A DNA stretch of 64,000 nucleotides from Thermoplasmatales archaeon (GTDB lineage: Archaea; Thermoplasmatota; Thermoplasmata; Methanomassiliicoccales; Methanomethylophilaceae), in NCBI GenBank assembly GCA_012520845.1, contig JAAYNL010000003.1:1-64000 (forward strand), read 5' to 3'. Of this stretch, positions 44,625-53,577 are shown piece after piece. The notes under the pieces were generated by a model. The model saw only the letters and a list, made by a program, of their open reading frames with translations. It was not told where the DNA came from and did no database searches. The stretch's first letter is position 1; the number at the start of each line of letters is the position of its first letter. The position numbers and the translations under genes are program-made.

Positions 44625-44636
44625 CTCATCCCGCCC

Positions 44637-45518
44637 TCACTCGTTGCTCCTTGCGGCGTACCTGACGACGTTGACCGCCATAGGCACGCCCAGCGACTCC
44701 GCGACGGGAGCGCATTTGCTCCTCAATAAATACACCGTCGGCACGCCCAGGTCCTGCCCGGTGAACGATTCGTAGTTTGCCATGCCCTTCGCCACGACCA
44801 GGTCGGCCTTGGACAGTTCCTCCCTGAGGTCGTCCCCGGCCGCCGCGATGTCGGCGCCTATGGCGAACTGGCCCGTGGTCACCAGGCCGTCCAGACTGTC
44901 AAGCAGGCCGATGCGCTTCGCGTCCTCCACCGTGACGTCGTTGAGTATCGGCTCGCCGCGCACCACGCCGACGACCTTGGGGCCCATCGACCTGATTTGG
45001 TCTATCAACAGGCGGTCGAACACGGACTCGCCGCAGTTGTCGAAGAAATACAGCACCCGCCCGGCCCCGGAAACGGCTTCCTTGAAAAGGCCCGTGTCGT
45101 CGGAACCGATGCCCTGGGACCTGAGCGCCTCGAACTCACCGCGGAACTCCTCCGGGCGGTCGATGGCGATGCCGGAGCCGAAGTCCATCACGTTGCCGAT
45201 CACCGCCATCAGCGCCGCCTCGTAAAACGGGTCGTCGGACTCGGCGATGGCCCTTTCGGCCTCCGAAACGAATTCCCCGGCCACGGCGTCCGACCTGACC
45301 TTCAGGTCCCTGTACGGGTCCCTGACCCCCATGGCGGCGTAGGCGGCTTTGTGCACTTCCGTGGATACCGCGGCGGACACCCTGCCTTTCCTGAACCCGT
45401 CGCGCAGGGCGCCTATGGCCGCGGCGACGGACTCGAATTCCCTGCCGTTGCCCGCCAGCCGCGCCTGGAACAGCACCCTTTCCAAAAGGCAGTGGGCGCA
45501 TTCCGCGTTGATGTCCAT
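44637..45518 (-). CDS. DUF89/ARMT1-like metal-dependent phosphatase
   Basis: A 293-aa protein with the DUF89 metal-site motif FFDNCGESVFDRLLI at about 150-165 and an N-terminal Cys pair, C8-A-H-C11, seen in archaeal members. Known relatives are damage-control phosphatases that hydrolyse misphosphorylated or reactive sugar phosphates. Its place 12 bp upstream of the heptose operon suggests it clears a wrong phospho-sugar of that pathway, though this is inferred. Confidence 0.8.
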   Translation of the reverse strand: MDINAECAHCLLERVLFQARLAGNGREFESVAAAIGALRDGFRKGRVSAAVSTEVHKAAYAAMGVRDPYRDLKVRSDAVAGEFVSEAERAIAESDDPFYEAALMAVIGNVMDFGSGIAIDRPEEFRGEFEALRSQGIGSDDTGLFKEAVSGAGRVLYFFDNCGESVFDRLLIDQIRSMGPKVVGVVRGEPILNDVTVEDAKRIGLLDSLDGLVTTGQFAIGADIAAAGDDLREELSKADLVVAKGMANYESFTGQDLGVPTVYLLRSKCAPVAESLGVPMAVNVVRYAARSNE

Positions 45519-45585
45519 GGGTGTTAAACCCCCCGTGCGATTAAACCCTTATCCATGGGACGCGTATCCGCCACGGCATTGTCAT

Positions 45586-45596
45586 TTAAATATATC
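45586..45596 (+). promoter_or_regulatory. TATA box of the zinc-ribbon/aEF1-beta operon
   Basis: TTTAAATATAT is centred about 24 nt before the ATG at 45615, consistent with a nearly leaderless transcript. Confidence 0.6.
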
Positions 45597-45614
45597 ATAG
45601 GGTATCGAGGGCTT

Positions 45615-45779
45615 ATGGCTGAAAAGAAATGCTCATCCTGTGGCATCGGGCTCCACGGCGAGGGTAACACTTATTTCAAGTGCCCCGAGTGCGGCGGCGA
45701 GGGCATCGGCAGGTGCGCCCAGTGCCGCGACCAGGGCGTGAAGTACGAATGCAAGAAGTGTGGCTTCGTGGGGCCCTGA
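45615..45779 (+). CDS. HVO_2753-family small zinc-finger protein
   Basis: A 54-aa protein with four C-x-x-C knuckles (CSSC, CPEC, CAQC, CKKC), the full length of this archaeal zinc-ribbon family. It lies 9 bp before aEF1-beta. That is a widely conserved pairing and points to a translation-related role. Its specific function is not established here. Confidence 0.85.
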   Translation: MAEKKCSSCGIGLHGEGNTYFKCPECGGEGIGRCAQCRDQGVKYECKKCGFVGP

Positions 45780-45788
45780 GGCGATACG

Positions 45789-46058
45789 ATGGGTGAGATA
45801 GCGGCCATCTACGACATAATGCCGGGCTCCGTCGACGTGGACCTCGAGGGCATCGTCGCCGAGCTTCCCTCCATCATCCCCGAGGGCGTGAGGATCATGG
45901 AGACGAGGATCGAGGCCGTCGCGTTCGGCCTCAGGAAGATCGTCGCCGGCTTCATCATTAACGACGAGGACGAGTCCATCGGCAGCAAGCTGGAGGCCGC
46001 CCTCGCCGGCATAAACGGCGTGGAGAACGTGGAGAACACGGCCACGACCAATCTTTGA
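45789..46058 (+). CDS. translation elongation factor 1 beta (aEF1-beta)
   Basis: An 89-aa nucleotide-exchange factor for aEF1A. The sequence (IMPGSVDVDLEGI..., VEAVAFGLRKIVAGFIIND, GVENVENTATTNL) and length match archaeal EF1-beta. It is followed by a strong hairpin terminator. Confidence 0.93.
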   Translation: MGEIAAIYDIMPGSVDVDLEGIVAELPSIIPEGVRIMETRIEAVAFGLRKIVAGFIINDEDESIGSKLEAALAGINGVENVENTATTNL

Positions 46059-46086
46059 AACTTTTTTGAAAATTCGGAAAAAATAT

Positions 46087-46110
46087 GGCGGGCGGGTTTC
46101 CCCGCCCGCC
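46087..46110. terminator. hairpin between convergent aEF1-beta and malic enzyme genes
   Basis: A perfect 10-bp GC stem (46087-46096 with 46101-46110) and a 4-nt loop. It is preceded by a T-rich run (about 46062-46068) and followed by TTT-rich sequence, so it may serve both directions. Confidence 0.65.
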
Positions 46111-46117
46111 CCTTTCC

Positions 46118-47485
46118 TCATTTGAAGGCTTTTTCCGCGTCGTCTATGTAACCGTTGGACATCATGTCCGCCGTCAAATTCCTGGAGCGCCTTATCATGA
46201 ACTCCGCCTTGTCGAAGAGTTCCTGGCGCGTCAGTTTCTTCAGGCGGGCGACGCCCTGCTTCTGGGCCTTCTGCGCGACGGCGACGGCGACCCTGGGGAA
46301 CACCTCCCACTCGCTCATCGTGGGTATGATGTAGTCCTCGGCAAGGCCTTTCTCCTCGGCACATTTGGCCAGCTCCTTGGCGGCGGCTATGCACATCTCG
46401 TCGGTGATCGTGGTCGCCCTCACGTCGAGCACCCCGCGGAAAATCGCGGGGAAGCCCATGGAGTTGTTGACCTGGTTGGGGAAGTCGGACCTGCCGGTCG
46501 CGACGATTTTCGCGCCGGCCTCCTTGGCCTCCCAGGGCCAGATTTCCGGGACCGGGTTGGCGGTGGCGAAGACGACGGGGTCGTCGGCCATGGACTTGAC
46601 GTACTCGGCGGGTATGGTGCCCGGCCCGGGTTTGGACGCCGCTATCACTATGTCGGCGCCCTCCATCGCCTCCTTCATGCCGCCGGTCTTGCCGGCGCCG
46701 TTGGTCTTGGTGCAGATCTCCCATTTCTGCCTGAAGGTGTCCATGAGCTCCTCCCTTTCCAGGTTGAGGATGCCCGTGGAGTCGCACATGCAGAGGTTCT
46801 GGGGCTTGAACCCGGTGGCCAGGAGCAGCCTGGCGATCGCTATGGACGCCGCGCCGGCGCCGATGATGCAGATGCTCGCCTCGTCCAGTTTCTTGCCGAC
46901 GTACTTCAGCGCGTTGATGGCCCCGGCCACCTCGACGGTGGCGGTGCCCTGCTGGTCGTCGTGCCAGACCGGTATCTTGCAGTCCTTCCTCAGCTCGTCA
47001 AGGATGTCGAAGCACTTGGGGTTGGAGATGTCCTCGAGGTTTATCCCGCCGAAGGACGGCGCGATGAGCCTGACCGTCTCGATGATCTTGTCGGGGTCCT
47101 TGGTGTCCAGGCATATCGGGACGCAGTCCACGCCGCCCAGGTACTTGAACAGCATGGCCTTCCCCTCCATGACGGGCATGGCGGCCTCGGGGCCGATGTC
47201 GCCCAGGCCGAGGACCCTGGTCCCGTCGGAAACGACGGCGACGGTGTTCCATTTCCACGTCATCTCGTAGACCATGTCCGGGTCCTTCGCGATTGCCTTG
47301 CACGGCTCCGCGACGCCGGGGGAATACCAGATGGCGAAGTCGTCGAAGGACCTCACGGCCGCCTTCGGGACGACCTCCACCTTGCCGCCGTAGTACTTGT
47401 GGAGGACCATGGCGTCCTCGCCGGGCTTCTTGGCCAGCGCCAGCCTCTCCTCCACCGTCAACTCCTTGTCTTTCTTGTTTTTCAT
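46118..47485 (-). CDS. NAD(P)-dependent malic enzyme
   Basis: A 455-aa protein with the malic enzyme N-terminal domain (YSPGVAEPCKAIAKDP, with the Lys and Asp region needed for metal binding and catalysis) and NAD-binding GAGAASIAIARLLLATG. It oxidatively decarboxylates malate to pyruvate. The length equals single-domain archaeal and bacterial enzymes without the phosphotransacetylase-like tail. It is a single gene. Confidence 0.93.
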   Translation of the reverse strand: MKNKKDKELTVEERLALAKKPGEDAMVLHKYYGGKVEVVPKAAVRSFDDFAIWYSPGVAEPCKAIAKDPDMVYEMTWKWNTVAVVSDGTRVLGLGDIGPEAAMPVMEGKAMLFKYLGGVDCVPICLDTKDPDKIIETVRLIAPSFGGINLEDISNPKCFDILDELRKDCKIPVWHDDQQGTATVEVAGAINALKYVGKKLDEASICIIGAGAASIAIARLLLATGFKPQNLCMCDSTGILNLEREELMDTFRQKWEICTKTNGAGKTGGMKEAMEGADIVIAASKPGPGTIPAEYVKSMADDPVVFATANPVPEIWPWEAKEAGAKIVATGRSDFPNQVNNSMGFPAIFRGVLDVRATTITDEMCIAAAKELAKCAEEKGLAEDYIIPTMSEWEVFPRVAVAVAQKAQKQGVARLKKLTRQELFDKAEFMIRRSRNLTADMMSNGYIDDAEKAFK

Positions 47486-47562
47486 GTCTAATACCCCGTC
47501 CGCGTTTCAATCCCTTCCCACGGTCCCGTGGAGCGCTGTCGGTACGGCCGTTCAACGGAGCC

Positions 47563-47576
47563 TATATTATTTATAG
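47563..47576 (+). promoter_or_regulatory. TATA box of the radical SAM gene
   Basis: TATATTATTTATAG is centred about 29 nt before the ATG at 47598. Confidence 0.55.
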
Positions 47577-47597
47577 TAACTGATTCACGGGAAAACG

Positions 47598-49211
47598 ATG
47601 CCCCGAGAACGTACGATAGCGATAGTCGACGGGTACGTCGACGACCCCGCCGCCCTCGGGGTCCCCCCTTACATCTCGCCGGTTTCCAGGGCGGCGTACG
47701 GGGCGGCCGTCGACGCGGGATGGGAACCGACGTACGTCACCGTGGACATGCTTCGCGCGGGGAAACCCCTGCCGAGGTGCGACGCCACCGTCCTTATTTC
47801 CGGAAACACCGTCCCGGGGAAATACCTGAGGTCGATGCCCATGTCGGGCAACGAGGCCCTCAGGCTCCTGCCCCGCATGGGCGGCGTGAAGATCCTCGGC
47901 GGGGGCTCGGCGGCGGGGGGCCTGTCCAAAAGGTTCGACCTCGTCGCCGCCAAAGACGTCGCCGCCATGGTTTACGACTTCGCCTCTGACAAAGACCCGG
48001 TGGACAGGTACAGGACGTTGGGCGAATGGAACCGATGGATGCTTTTGGGTGCCGAATCCGTCCTCGGGCACGGGGATTTCCCCGTGCCGCTCATCGCCGA
48101 GATCGAGACGTACAGGGGCTGCCACAGGCACGCGGGTGGCGGCTGCTCCTACTGCATCGAGCCCCTCAAGGGCAAACCCCTGCACAGGAAACCGTCCGAC
48201 ATCGTCGGGGAGGCGGCCAGGCTGAGGGAGTTGGGCGTGAGGCACGTCCGGGTCGGCGGGCAGACGTGCATAATGTCCTACGGCTCGAATTCCCGGGCCG
48301 ACCCGCCGAAACCCAATCCCGGCGCGGTCTCCGATCTCTTTTCCGGCCTTGGCGAACTGGGTTTCGACGTCCTCCACGTGGACAACGCGAACCCCTCCGT
48401 GATCGCCGACCATCCCGCCGAATCCCGCGAAATCCTCGAAGTCCTGGTGGAACGCTGCACCCCGGGTAACGTGCTGGCACTCGGCATGGAAAGTGCTGAC
48501 CCGGCCGTCATAGACGCGAACAACCTGAACAGCACCCCGGCGAAGGTAATGGAGGCCGTCCGCGCCATAAACGCGGCGGGCTCCGCAAGGGGGGCGAACG
48601 GCATGCCCACCCTCCTGCCGGGAATCAACCTCATCGCCGGCCTCGACGGCGAGACGTCGGCGACCTATTCCATGAACCTAGCATTCCTGCGCTCCGTGCT
48701 CGACGAGGGGTTGATGCTCCGACGCATAAACATCAGGCAGGTCATCCCGTCCAGGCGGGAGTTCCGGAAAAAGGTGGACGCCGGGAAATTCCGCAGGTTC
48801 AAGACGGCGGTCCGCGAGGAAATCGACCGTCCAATGCTCGAGCGGATGCTCCCCGTTGGCACCGTCCTAAGGGACGTCTACATGGAATTGCGGGACGGGG
48901 GCAACACCTTCGGCAGGCAAATCGGCTCCTACCCGATACTGGTGGGCGTGCCGTACCCGGTGGAAACGGAGAGATTCACGGACGTCGCAATCATAGGCTG
49001 GGGCTACAGGTCCGTCACCGGGATCGAATGCCCGTTCCGCGTCAACAGCGCGCCTTTGGCCGCCCTCGAGTCGCTCCCGGGCGTCGGCAAGAAAAGGACC
49101 GCCGCCATCGCCGCGGGAAGGCCGTTCCGGGACATGGGCGAACTGCTCTCCGCCCTCGGCGGCCTGGAGGGGTTCGGCCCCCTCGGCGACGCCCTGTCCT
49201 TCGACCCTTAA
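47598..49211 (+). CDS. radical SAM protein of the COG1031 type
   Basis: A 537-aa protein. An N-terminal Rossmann-like B12-domain-style segment (1-150) precedes a radical SAM core whose cluster Cys are C175, C183 and C186, spaced CX7CX2C rather than CX3CX2C. HVRVGGQTC, GMESADP and LIAGLDGET strands follow. The C-terminus (about 490-530) has a helix-hairpin-helix (LESLPGVGKKRTAAI), suggesting nucleic-acid binding. The reaction is unknown. It precedes priL by 25 bp. Confidence 0.8.
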   Translation: MPRERTIAIVDGYVDDPAALGVPPYISPVSRAAYGAAVDAGWEPTYVTVDMLRAGKPLPRCDATVLISGNTVPGKYLRSMPMSGNEALRLLPRMGGVKILGGGSAAGGLSKRFDLVAAKDVAAMVYDFASDKDPVDRYRTLGEWNRWMLLGAESVLGHGDFPVPLIAEIETYRGCHRHAGGGCSYCIEPLKGKPLHRKPSDIVGEAARLRELGVRHVRVGGQTCIMSYGSNSRADPPKPNPGAVSDLFSGLGELGFDVLHVDNANPSVIADHPAESREILEVLVERCTPGNVLALGMESADPAVIDANNLNSTPAKVMEAVRAINAAGSARGANGMPTLLPGINLIAGLDGETSATYSMNLAFLRSVLDEGLMLRRINIRQVIPSRREFRKKVDAGKFRRFKTAVREEIDRPMLERMLPVGTVLRDVYMELRDGGNTFGRQIGSYPILVGVPYPVETERFTDVAIIGWGYRSVTGIECPFRVNSAPLAALESLPGVGKKRTAAIAAGRPFRDMGELLSALGGLEGFGPLGDALSFDP

Positions 49212-49216
49212 TATAT
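49208..49216 (+). promoter_or_regulatory. TATA box of priL
   Basis: TTAATATAT overlaps the stop codon of the preceding gene and is centred 25 nt before the GTG start of priL, implying a leaderless transcript. Confidence 0.6.
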
Positions 49217-49236
49217 CCCCTGACCCATCTTCGGGC

Positions 49237-50262
49237 GTGGACCTGCTATTCGCCGCCAGATACCCTTTCGTCGACAGCGTCTCCGAGATACCGGAGATAA
49301 GTTCGGTGTCGGCGGAGGACGTCGTCTCCAGCCCCTACATGGAGGACGTCAGGAGGCGCGGCCTGTCCAGGGTCATGGAGGCCCTCGAGTCGGCGGAGAT
49401 CGGCACGCCTTCCCTCCTGGGCAAGAGCGACAGGTTCACCGAAATAATGTCGTACCCGTACGCCAGGATACTCGTCTCTTGCGTCAACGACCGCTACCTG
49501 ACGAAAAGGTACGCCCTGGCCGAGGCCTCCAGGGCGGCCGACTACCTCGAGGAGGAGGACCCGAAGAGGATAGACGCCATAGCCCGGACGGTCGGGGCGA
49601 AGACCCAGATAGTCGACGGCGAGTTCAAGATGCACTTCGCCGACTACCTCCGGCTGGCCTCTAGGATCAAGGGGTCGGAATGGAAACTGGTCAACCACGA
49701 CGTCGGCAAGGGCTTCGTCACGCTGCCCAAAGGCAAGTTCGTCAGGTTGCTGCAGAACGCCCTGCAGGACAGGATCGAATCCGAATTGCCGCTGGACGTG
49801 CCGAACGCCATCGCCAACGCGGTGCGGGGCGACGTCGACGCCATATCCTACATCCTGGCGGACAGGAAAAGCCGCTTCGCCACCGAGTTCACCGGCGACC
49901 TCAACCCCGACCACCTGCCGCCCTGCATCAGGGCGTTGCTCGGGGGCGCCCAGAGCGGCACAAACCTGCCCCACGCGGGCAGGTTCGCCCTCGTTTCGTT
50001 CCTGAACAACATAGGGATGGGGAGCGAGCAGATCCTGACGCTGTTCTCCCAGTCGCCGGACTTCGACGAATCGAAGTCCATCTACCAGATAAAGCACATC
50101 ACCGGCGAGCTTTACGGCCGGGAGGGCTACACCGCCCCCGAGTGCAAAACGATGAAAACCAACGGAATCTGCGTCAACGAGGACGACCTGTGCGCCCGGG
50201 AGAAGGTGAACCACCCGTTGATCTACTACAGGATTAAATCCGGCACGGGCAGGCGGGATTAG
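49237..50262 (+). CDS. priL: DNA primase large subunit PriL
   Basis: A 341-aa archaeal/eukaryotic primase large subunit, starting at GTG 49237. The C-terminal Fe-S domain keeps four cysteines: PPC (about 229), PEC (about 304), GIC (about 313) and LC (about 319). An N-terminal helical domain starts FAARYPFVDSV. It partners the catalytic PriS, which is not in the window, in making RNA/DNA primers. Confidence 0.9.
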   Translation: MDLLFAARYPFVDSVSEIPEISSVSAEDVVSSPYMEDVRRRGLSRVMEALESAEIGTPSLLGKSDRFTEIMSYPYARILVSCVNDRYLTKRYALAEASRAADYLEEEDPKRIDAIARTVGAKTQIVDGEFKMHFADYLRLASRIKGSEWKLVNHDVGKGFVTLPKGKFVRLLQNALQDRIESELPLDVPNAIANAVRGDVDAISYILADRKSRFATEFTGDLNPDHLPPCIRALLGGAQSGTNLPHAGRFALVSFLNNIGMGSEQILTLFSQSPDFDESKSIYQIKHITGELYGREGYTAPECKTMKTNGICVNEDDLCAREKVNHPLIYYRIKSGTGRRD

Positions 50263-50900
50263 GGATCCTCGCGGGACATGGCCCGCCAGGTCACGATGAC
50301 CCTCTGCACGGCGGTCAGGTTGCCGACGAGGGCGAACCAGCCCATCATGATTTCCATGACGGTGAACTCGAGCCCGTTCAGGACGAACGACCCCTGCCCG
50401 GCCTGCAGCGCCACGAACTGGAGTATCGGGAACAGGGTCATCAGGACTATCCTGTCAGCCCTCCCGAGCAGGCCGGCGTAAAGCCTCGGGGCGCCGACGG
50501 CCTGGGCCTGGGTCCCCATGTACGACGTCAGGAGCACGCCGACGAGGGCGAGCATGCCGAGGTACGGGTCGCACCAGGCGCTCACCGCCACGCCGCCTAT
50601 CATGAACACGTCGGCGAACCTGTCGAAGACGTGGTCAAGGTAATCGCCCCTGCGGGAGGCCTTGCCTGCCATCTTGGCGATCTTGCCGTCGAGGGCGTCG
50701 AAATAGCCGGAGACCAGAACGGCGACGGAGGCCGCTATGAGCAGCCAGTGGTTGTCGAAACTCAGGTAGAGCAGGGCGCCGGAAACGAAGGCCACGATCA
50801 ACGCGGCCCACGAGACGTGGTTGGGGTTGACGTCGATCATGCGCCTGGCCACCGGCTCGAGGAAACCCTCCGCCTTGTCCCTTTGCCCGTCTAGAACCAT
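50259..50900 (-). CDS. archaetidylinositol phosphate synthase (CDP-alcohol phosphatidyltransferase)
   Basis: A 213-aa membrane protein with about five helices and the CDP-alcohol phosphotransferase motif D-x2-D-G-x2-A...G-x3-D-x3-D, seen as FDALDGKIAKMAGKASRRGDYLDHVFDR (key Asp at 68, 71, 89, 93 approx.). It couples CDP-archaeol with inositol-1-phosphate. It is an archaeal membrane lipid gene, overlapping the AK6-like gene by 10 bp. Confidence 0.88.
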   Translation of the reverse strand: MVLDGQRDKAEGFLEPVARRMIDVNPNHVSWAALIVAFVSGALLYLSFDNHWLLIAASVAVLVSGYFDALDGKIAKMAGKASRRGDYLDHVFDRFADVFMIGGVAVSAWCDPYLGMLALVGVLLTSYMGTQAQAVGAPRLYAGLLGRADRIVLMTLFPILQFVALQAGQGSFVLNGLEFTVMEIMMGWFALVGNLTAVQRVIVTWRAMSREDP

Positions 50901-51421
50901 TTTTCCATCTCCCCCGACCAGTCGGTCCCCTTACCGGGGGCGTAATTCCCCTTTCCGGTCATAATCCCTTCCACGGTTTCCGCGACGGAAGCGGGCCCCG
51001 ACGACGTCGTGTCTATCTCGTAGACGGGGGCGCCGGATTCCAGGGATTCGCAGAAAATGACGTCGAGGATTTCCGCCGCCACGTTCTCGGAAACCTTCCC
51101 CTCGGCGTACCCCCGGGCCCGCAGCCTTGCGGCGAGTGCGTCCGGATGGCATCTCAAGACGACGATCTTGTCGCAGTCAAGGAAATGTGCCAGATGGCCT
51201 TCCGCCACCACGTTTCGGCCTTTGCCCAGGCCCGCCAGGGAATCCCTCAGCGCATCGACGTCCACGTCGGACGTGTCCCTCGCCTCGTCTCTCTCCCCGA
51301 GCAGGTCGTTCTCGGCCGCGTACCCGTTCAGATCCAAAACCTCGTGGCCCCTGAGCCTCAGTTCCCCGGCGACGGACGTCTTGCCCGTGCCGGGGGTCCC
51401 CGTCAAGGCGACCAGGGCCAT
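50891..51421 (-). CDS. adenylate kinase 6 / Fap7-like NTPase
   Basis: A 176-aa P-loop kinase with GTPGTGKTSV (8-17), NVVAEGHLAHFLDC and RLRARGYAEGKVSENVAAEIL (lid and NMP-binding region). These match archaeal/eukaryal AK6 (hCINAP/Fap7), known to assist small-subunit maturation as well as phosphotransfer. It is coupled by a 10-bp overlap to the phospholipid gene and abuts the PfkB kinase. Confidence 0.88.
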   Translation of the reverse strand: MALVALTGTPGTGKTSVAGELRLRGHEVLDLNGYAAENDLLGERDEARDTSDVDVDALRDSLAGLGKGRNVVAEGHLAHFLDCDKIVVLRCHPDALAARLRARGYAEGKVSENVAAEILDVIFCESLESGAPVYEIDTTSSGPASVAETVEGIMTGKGNYAPGKGTDWSGEMEKWF

Positions 51422-52348
51422 TCACTCCCTTCCCAGGAGCCCGTCGGCCCTTTCCATCACCGAATCCCAGTCGGGCACGTTGGAAAGCGCGCCCACCTTC
51501 TCCACTATGAACGACGAGACGGTGGACGCTATTATCAGGGAATCGCGGAACCCGTACCCCCTGTACAGCCCGGCGTAGTACCCGGCGCGGAATGCGTCGC
51601 CTGCGCCGGTGGCGTCGACGACGCCGTTGCCCTCGATTACCGGGATCTCGTGTCTCTCGCCGTTGTGCCAGGCGACGGAACCGCGGGCGCCGAGGGTGCA
51701 GACCGTCGTCTTGCCCGGGACGGGCATCGGGTGCCCGAGGTAGCGCTCGGCGGTGGCCATCTCGACGGTGTTGCAGAAAAAGACGTCGGAAAGACCCAGC
51801 GCCTCGGAGAAGGTGTCCCTGTCCCAAATCCTGTGGATTTCCTGGGCGGGGTCAAAACCTATGCTCGGGCCCCCTTGGAGCTTTTCCATGATGCCGATGT
51901 AGTAGCGCGGCTCGCCGGTGCAAAAATGCACGTGCTCGGATTTCCTGGCCATGCCTATCAGCTCTATGCCTATCTCGGTGGCGAACCCCTGGGGCCCCTG
52001 GAAGAAATAGACGACCTGGTCGAATTTCCCGTCGTTCACCACTATCGCGGAGGACGCGTCGTAACCCCCCACGCGCACGAACTCGTCCATCATCAAGCCT
52101 GATGCCTCCATTTCCCGCTCGAACTCCGCGGGGAAATCGGAGCCGACCAGCGCGCAGATGGCCGTGGGCACCCCCAGGGTGGCCGCGACCGTCGCTATGT
52201 TGGCCCCGGTGCCGCCCAGCAGCGTTGTCTTCGACAGGGCGTCGACGGTGGTGTTCAAATCCGGGAATTTGTCGACGGCCATTATCTGGTCTATGGAGAC
52301 GTGACCGTAAACGGAAAGGAAGGGTTTGCTCAGGTGCCTTCCTCCCAT
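51422..52348 (-). CDS. PfkB-family sugar or nucleoside kinase
   Basis: A 308-aa ribokinase-like kinase. Start ATG 52348 overlaps the SAH hydrolase stop by 19 bp; the frame upstream of it belongs to other genes. GTGANIATVAATLG is the substrate motif and DATGAGDAFRAGYYAG the anion-hole/catalytic Asp motif. Substrate is not evident; being coupled to SAH hydrolase, adenosine or inosine is an attractive guess, and fructose/ribose-type sugars remain possible. Confidence 0.8.
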   Translation of the reverse strand: MGGRHLSKPFLSVYGHVSIDQIMAVDKFPDLNTTVDALSKTTLLGGTGANIATVAATLGVPTAICALVGSDFPAEFEREMEASGLMMDEFVRVGGYDASSAIVVNDGKFDQVVYFFQGPQGFATEIGIELIGMARKSEHVHFCTGEPRYYIGIMEKLQGGPSIGFDPAQEIHRIWDRDTFSEALGLSDVFFCNTVEMATAERYLGHPMPVPGKTTVCTLGARGSVAWHNGERHEIPVIEGNGVVDATGAGDAFRAGYYAGLYRGYGFRDSLIIASTVSSFIVEKVGALSNVPDWDSVMERADGLLGRE

Positions 52349-53577
52349 CCCTCGATGTATTCCCTCTGCTCGTCGGAGAGGGCGTCGATCTCGATGCCCA
52401 TCGACGCCAGCTTGGTCCTGGCGATGGCCTCGTCGATTTCCGGCGGCACCCCGTGCACGCCCTTGGCCATCTTGGAATGGTTCCTGACCATGTGTTCCAA
52501 CGCCAACGCCTGGACCGAGAAGCTCATGTCCATGATCTCGGCGGGATGCCCCTGCCCGGCCGCGAGGTTCACCAACCTGCCGTCGGCTATCAAGTGGATT
52601 TCCCTGCCGTCCTCGAAGGTGTACCTGTCGACGAAATCCCTCACCCTCTCGACCTTCCGGGACATGGCCGCGAGGGCCTCCTTGTCGATCTCGTTGTCGA
52701 AGTGTCCCGCGTTGGACAGGATGCAGCCGTCCTTCATCGCCTTCAGTTCGGCGGGGCCGATGACGCCCTTGCAACCGGTGACGGTTATCACGGCGTCCGC
52801 CGTGCGGACGGCGTCGACCATCCTGGCCACGGAAAAGCCGTCCATCCTGGCCTCTATCGCCTTTATCGGGTCCACCTCGGTGACCGTGACGTTCGCCCCG
52901 AGGCCCGCGGCCCTCATGGCCACGCCCTTGCCGCACCAGCCGTAGCCCGCGACGACCACGCTCTTGCCCGACACCATCAGGTTTGTGGCGTTCATCCACC
53001 CGTCGAAGGTGGACTGGCCGGTGCCGTAGCGGTTGTCGAACAGGAACTTCATCTTGGCGTCGTTCACGGCGATGACCGGGAACTCCAGCTTCCCGGCGGA
53101 GGCCATGGACCTAAGGCGTATCACCCCGGTGGTAGTTTCCTCGTTGGCGCCCTTGACGTTCTTCAGCGCGTCCCTCCTCGAGGTGTGCAGCATCGCTATG
53201 AGGTCGGCGCCGTCGTCGACGACGTAGTCGGGGCCCATGTCCAGGACGCTGTTCAGGTTCCCGTAGTACTCCTCCTGGGTCTCCCCCTTCTTGGCGAAGA
53301 CCTCCATGCCGTGGATCTCCCTGAGGGCGAGGGCGACGGAGTCGTCCGTGGAAAGCGGGTTGCAGCTCGCCAGCCTCACCCGCGCGCCCCCGGCGGCGAT
53401 CGTCAGCGCCAGGACCCCCGTCTTGGCCTCCGTGTGTAGGGCCATCCCCACCTTCAATCCCTCGAACGGCTTTTCCCTCTCGAACCTGGCCCTTATCGCT
53501 TTGAGCACCGGCATGTTCGCCGCCGCCCACTCAAGCCTCAGCCTGCCCTTCTCCAGCATCCCTTCCCTGTCCATCAA
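52330..53577 (-). CDS. ahcY: adenosylhomocysteinase (or S-inosylhomocysteine hydrolase)
   Basis: A 415-aa NAD-dependent hydrolase with LSTDDSVALAL (N-terminal substrate region), DDGADLIAMLH, NLMVSGKSVVVAGYGWCGKG (NAD-binding) and C-terminal FSVQALALEHM. It splits SAH, produced by methyltransferases, into homocysteine and adenosine. Some methanogen homologues prefer S-inosylhomocysteine, so specificity is open. Start at ATG 53577 overlaps the DUF137 stop by 4 bp (ATGA). Confidence 0.93.
   Translation of the reverse strand: MMDREGMLEKGRLRLEWAAANMPVLKAIRARFEREKPFEGLKVGMALHTEAKTGVLALTIAAGGARVRLASCNPLSTDDSVALALREIHGMEVFAKKGETQEEYYGNLNSVLDMGPDYVVDDGADLIAMLHTSRRDALKNVKGANEETTTGVIRLRSMASAGKLEFPVIAVNDAKMKFLFDNRYGTGQSTFDGWMNATNLMVSGKSVVVAGYGWCGKGVAMRAAGLGANVTVTEVDPIKAIEARMDGFSVARMVDAVRTADAVITVTGCKGVIGPAELKAMKDGCILSNAGHFDNEIDKEALAAMSRKVERVRDFVDRYTFEDGREIHLIADGRLVNLAAGQGHPAEIMDMSFSVQALALEHMVRNHSKMAKGVHGVPPEIDEAIARTKLASMGIEIDALSDEQREYIEGWEEGT

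Noticed and set aside
51422-52999. 525-codon frame extending the PfkB kinase upstream
   Set aside because: The extra part is an out-of-frame shadow of ahcY; the kinase starts at 52348.
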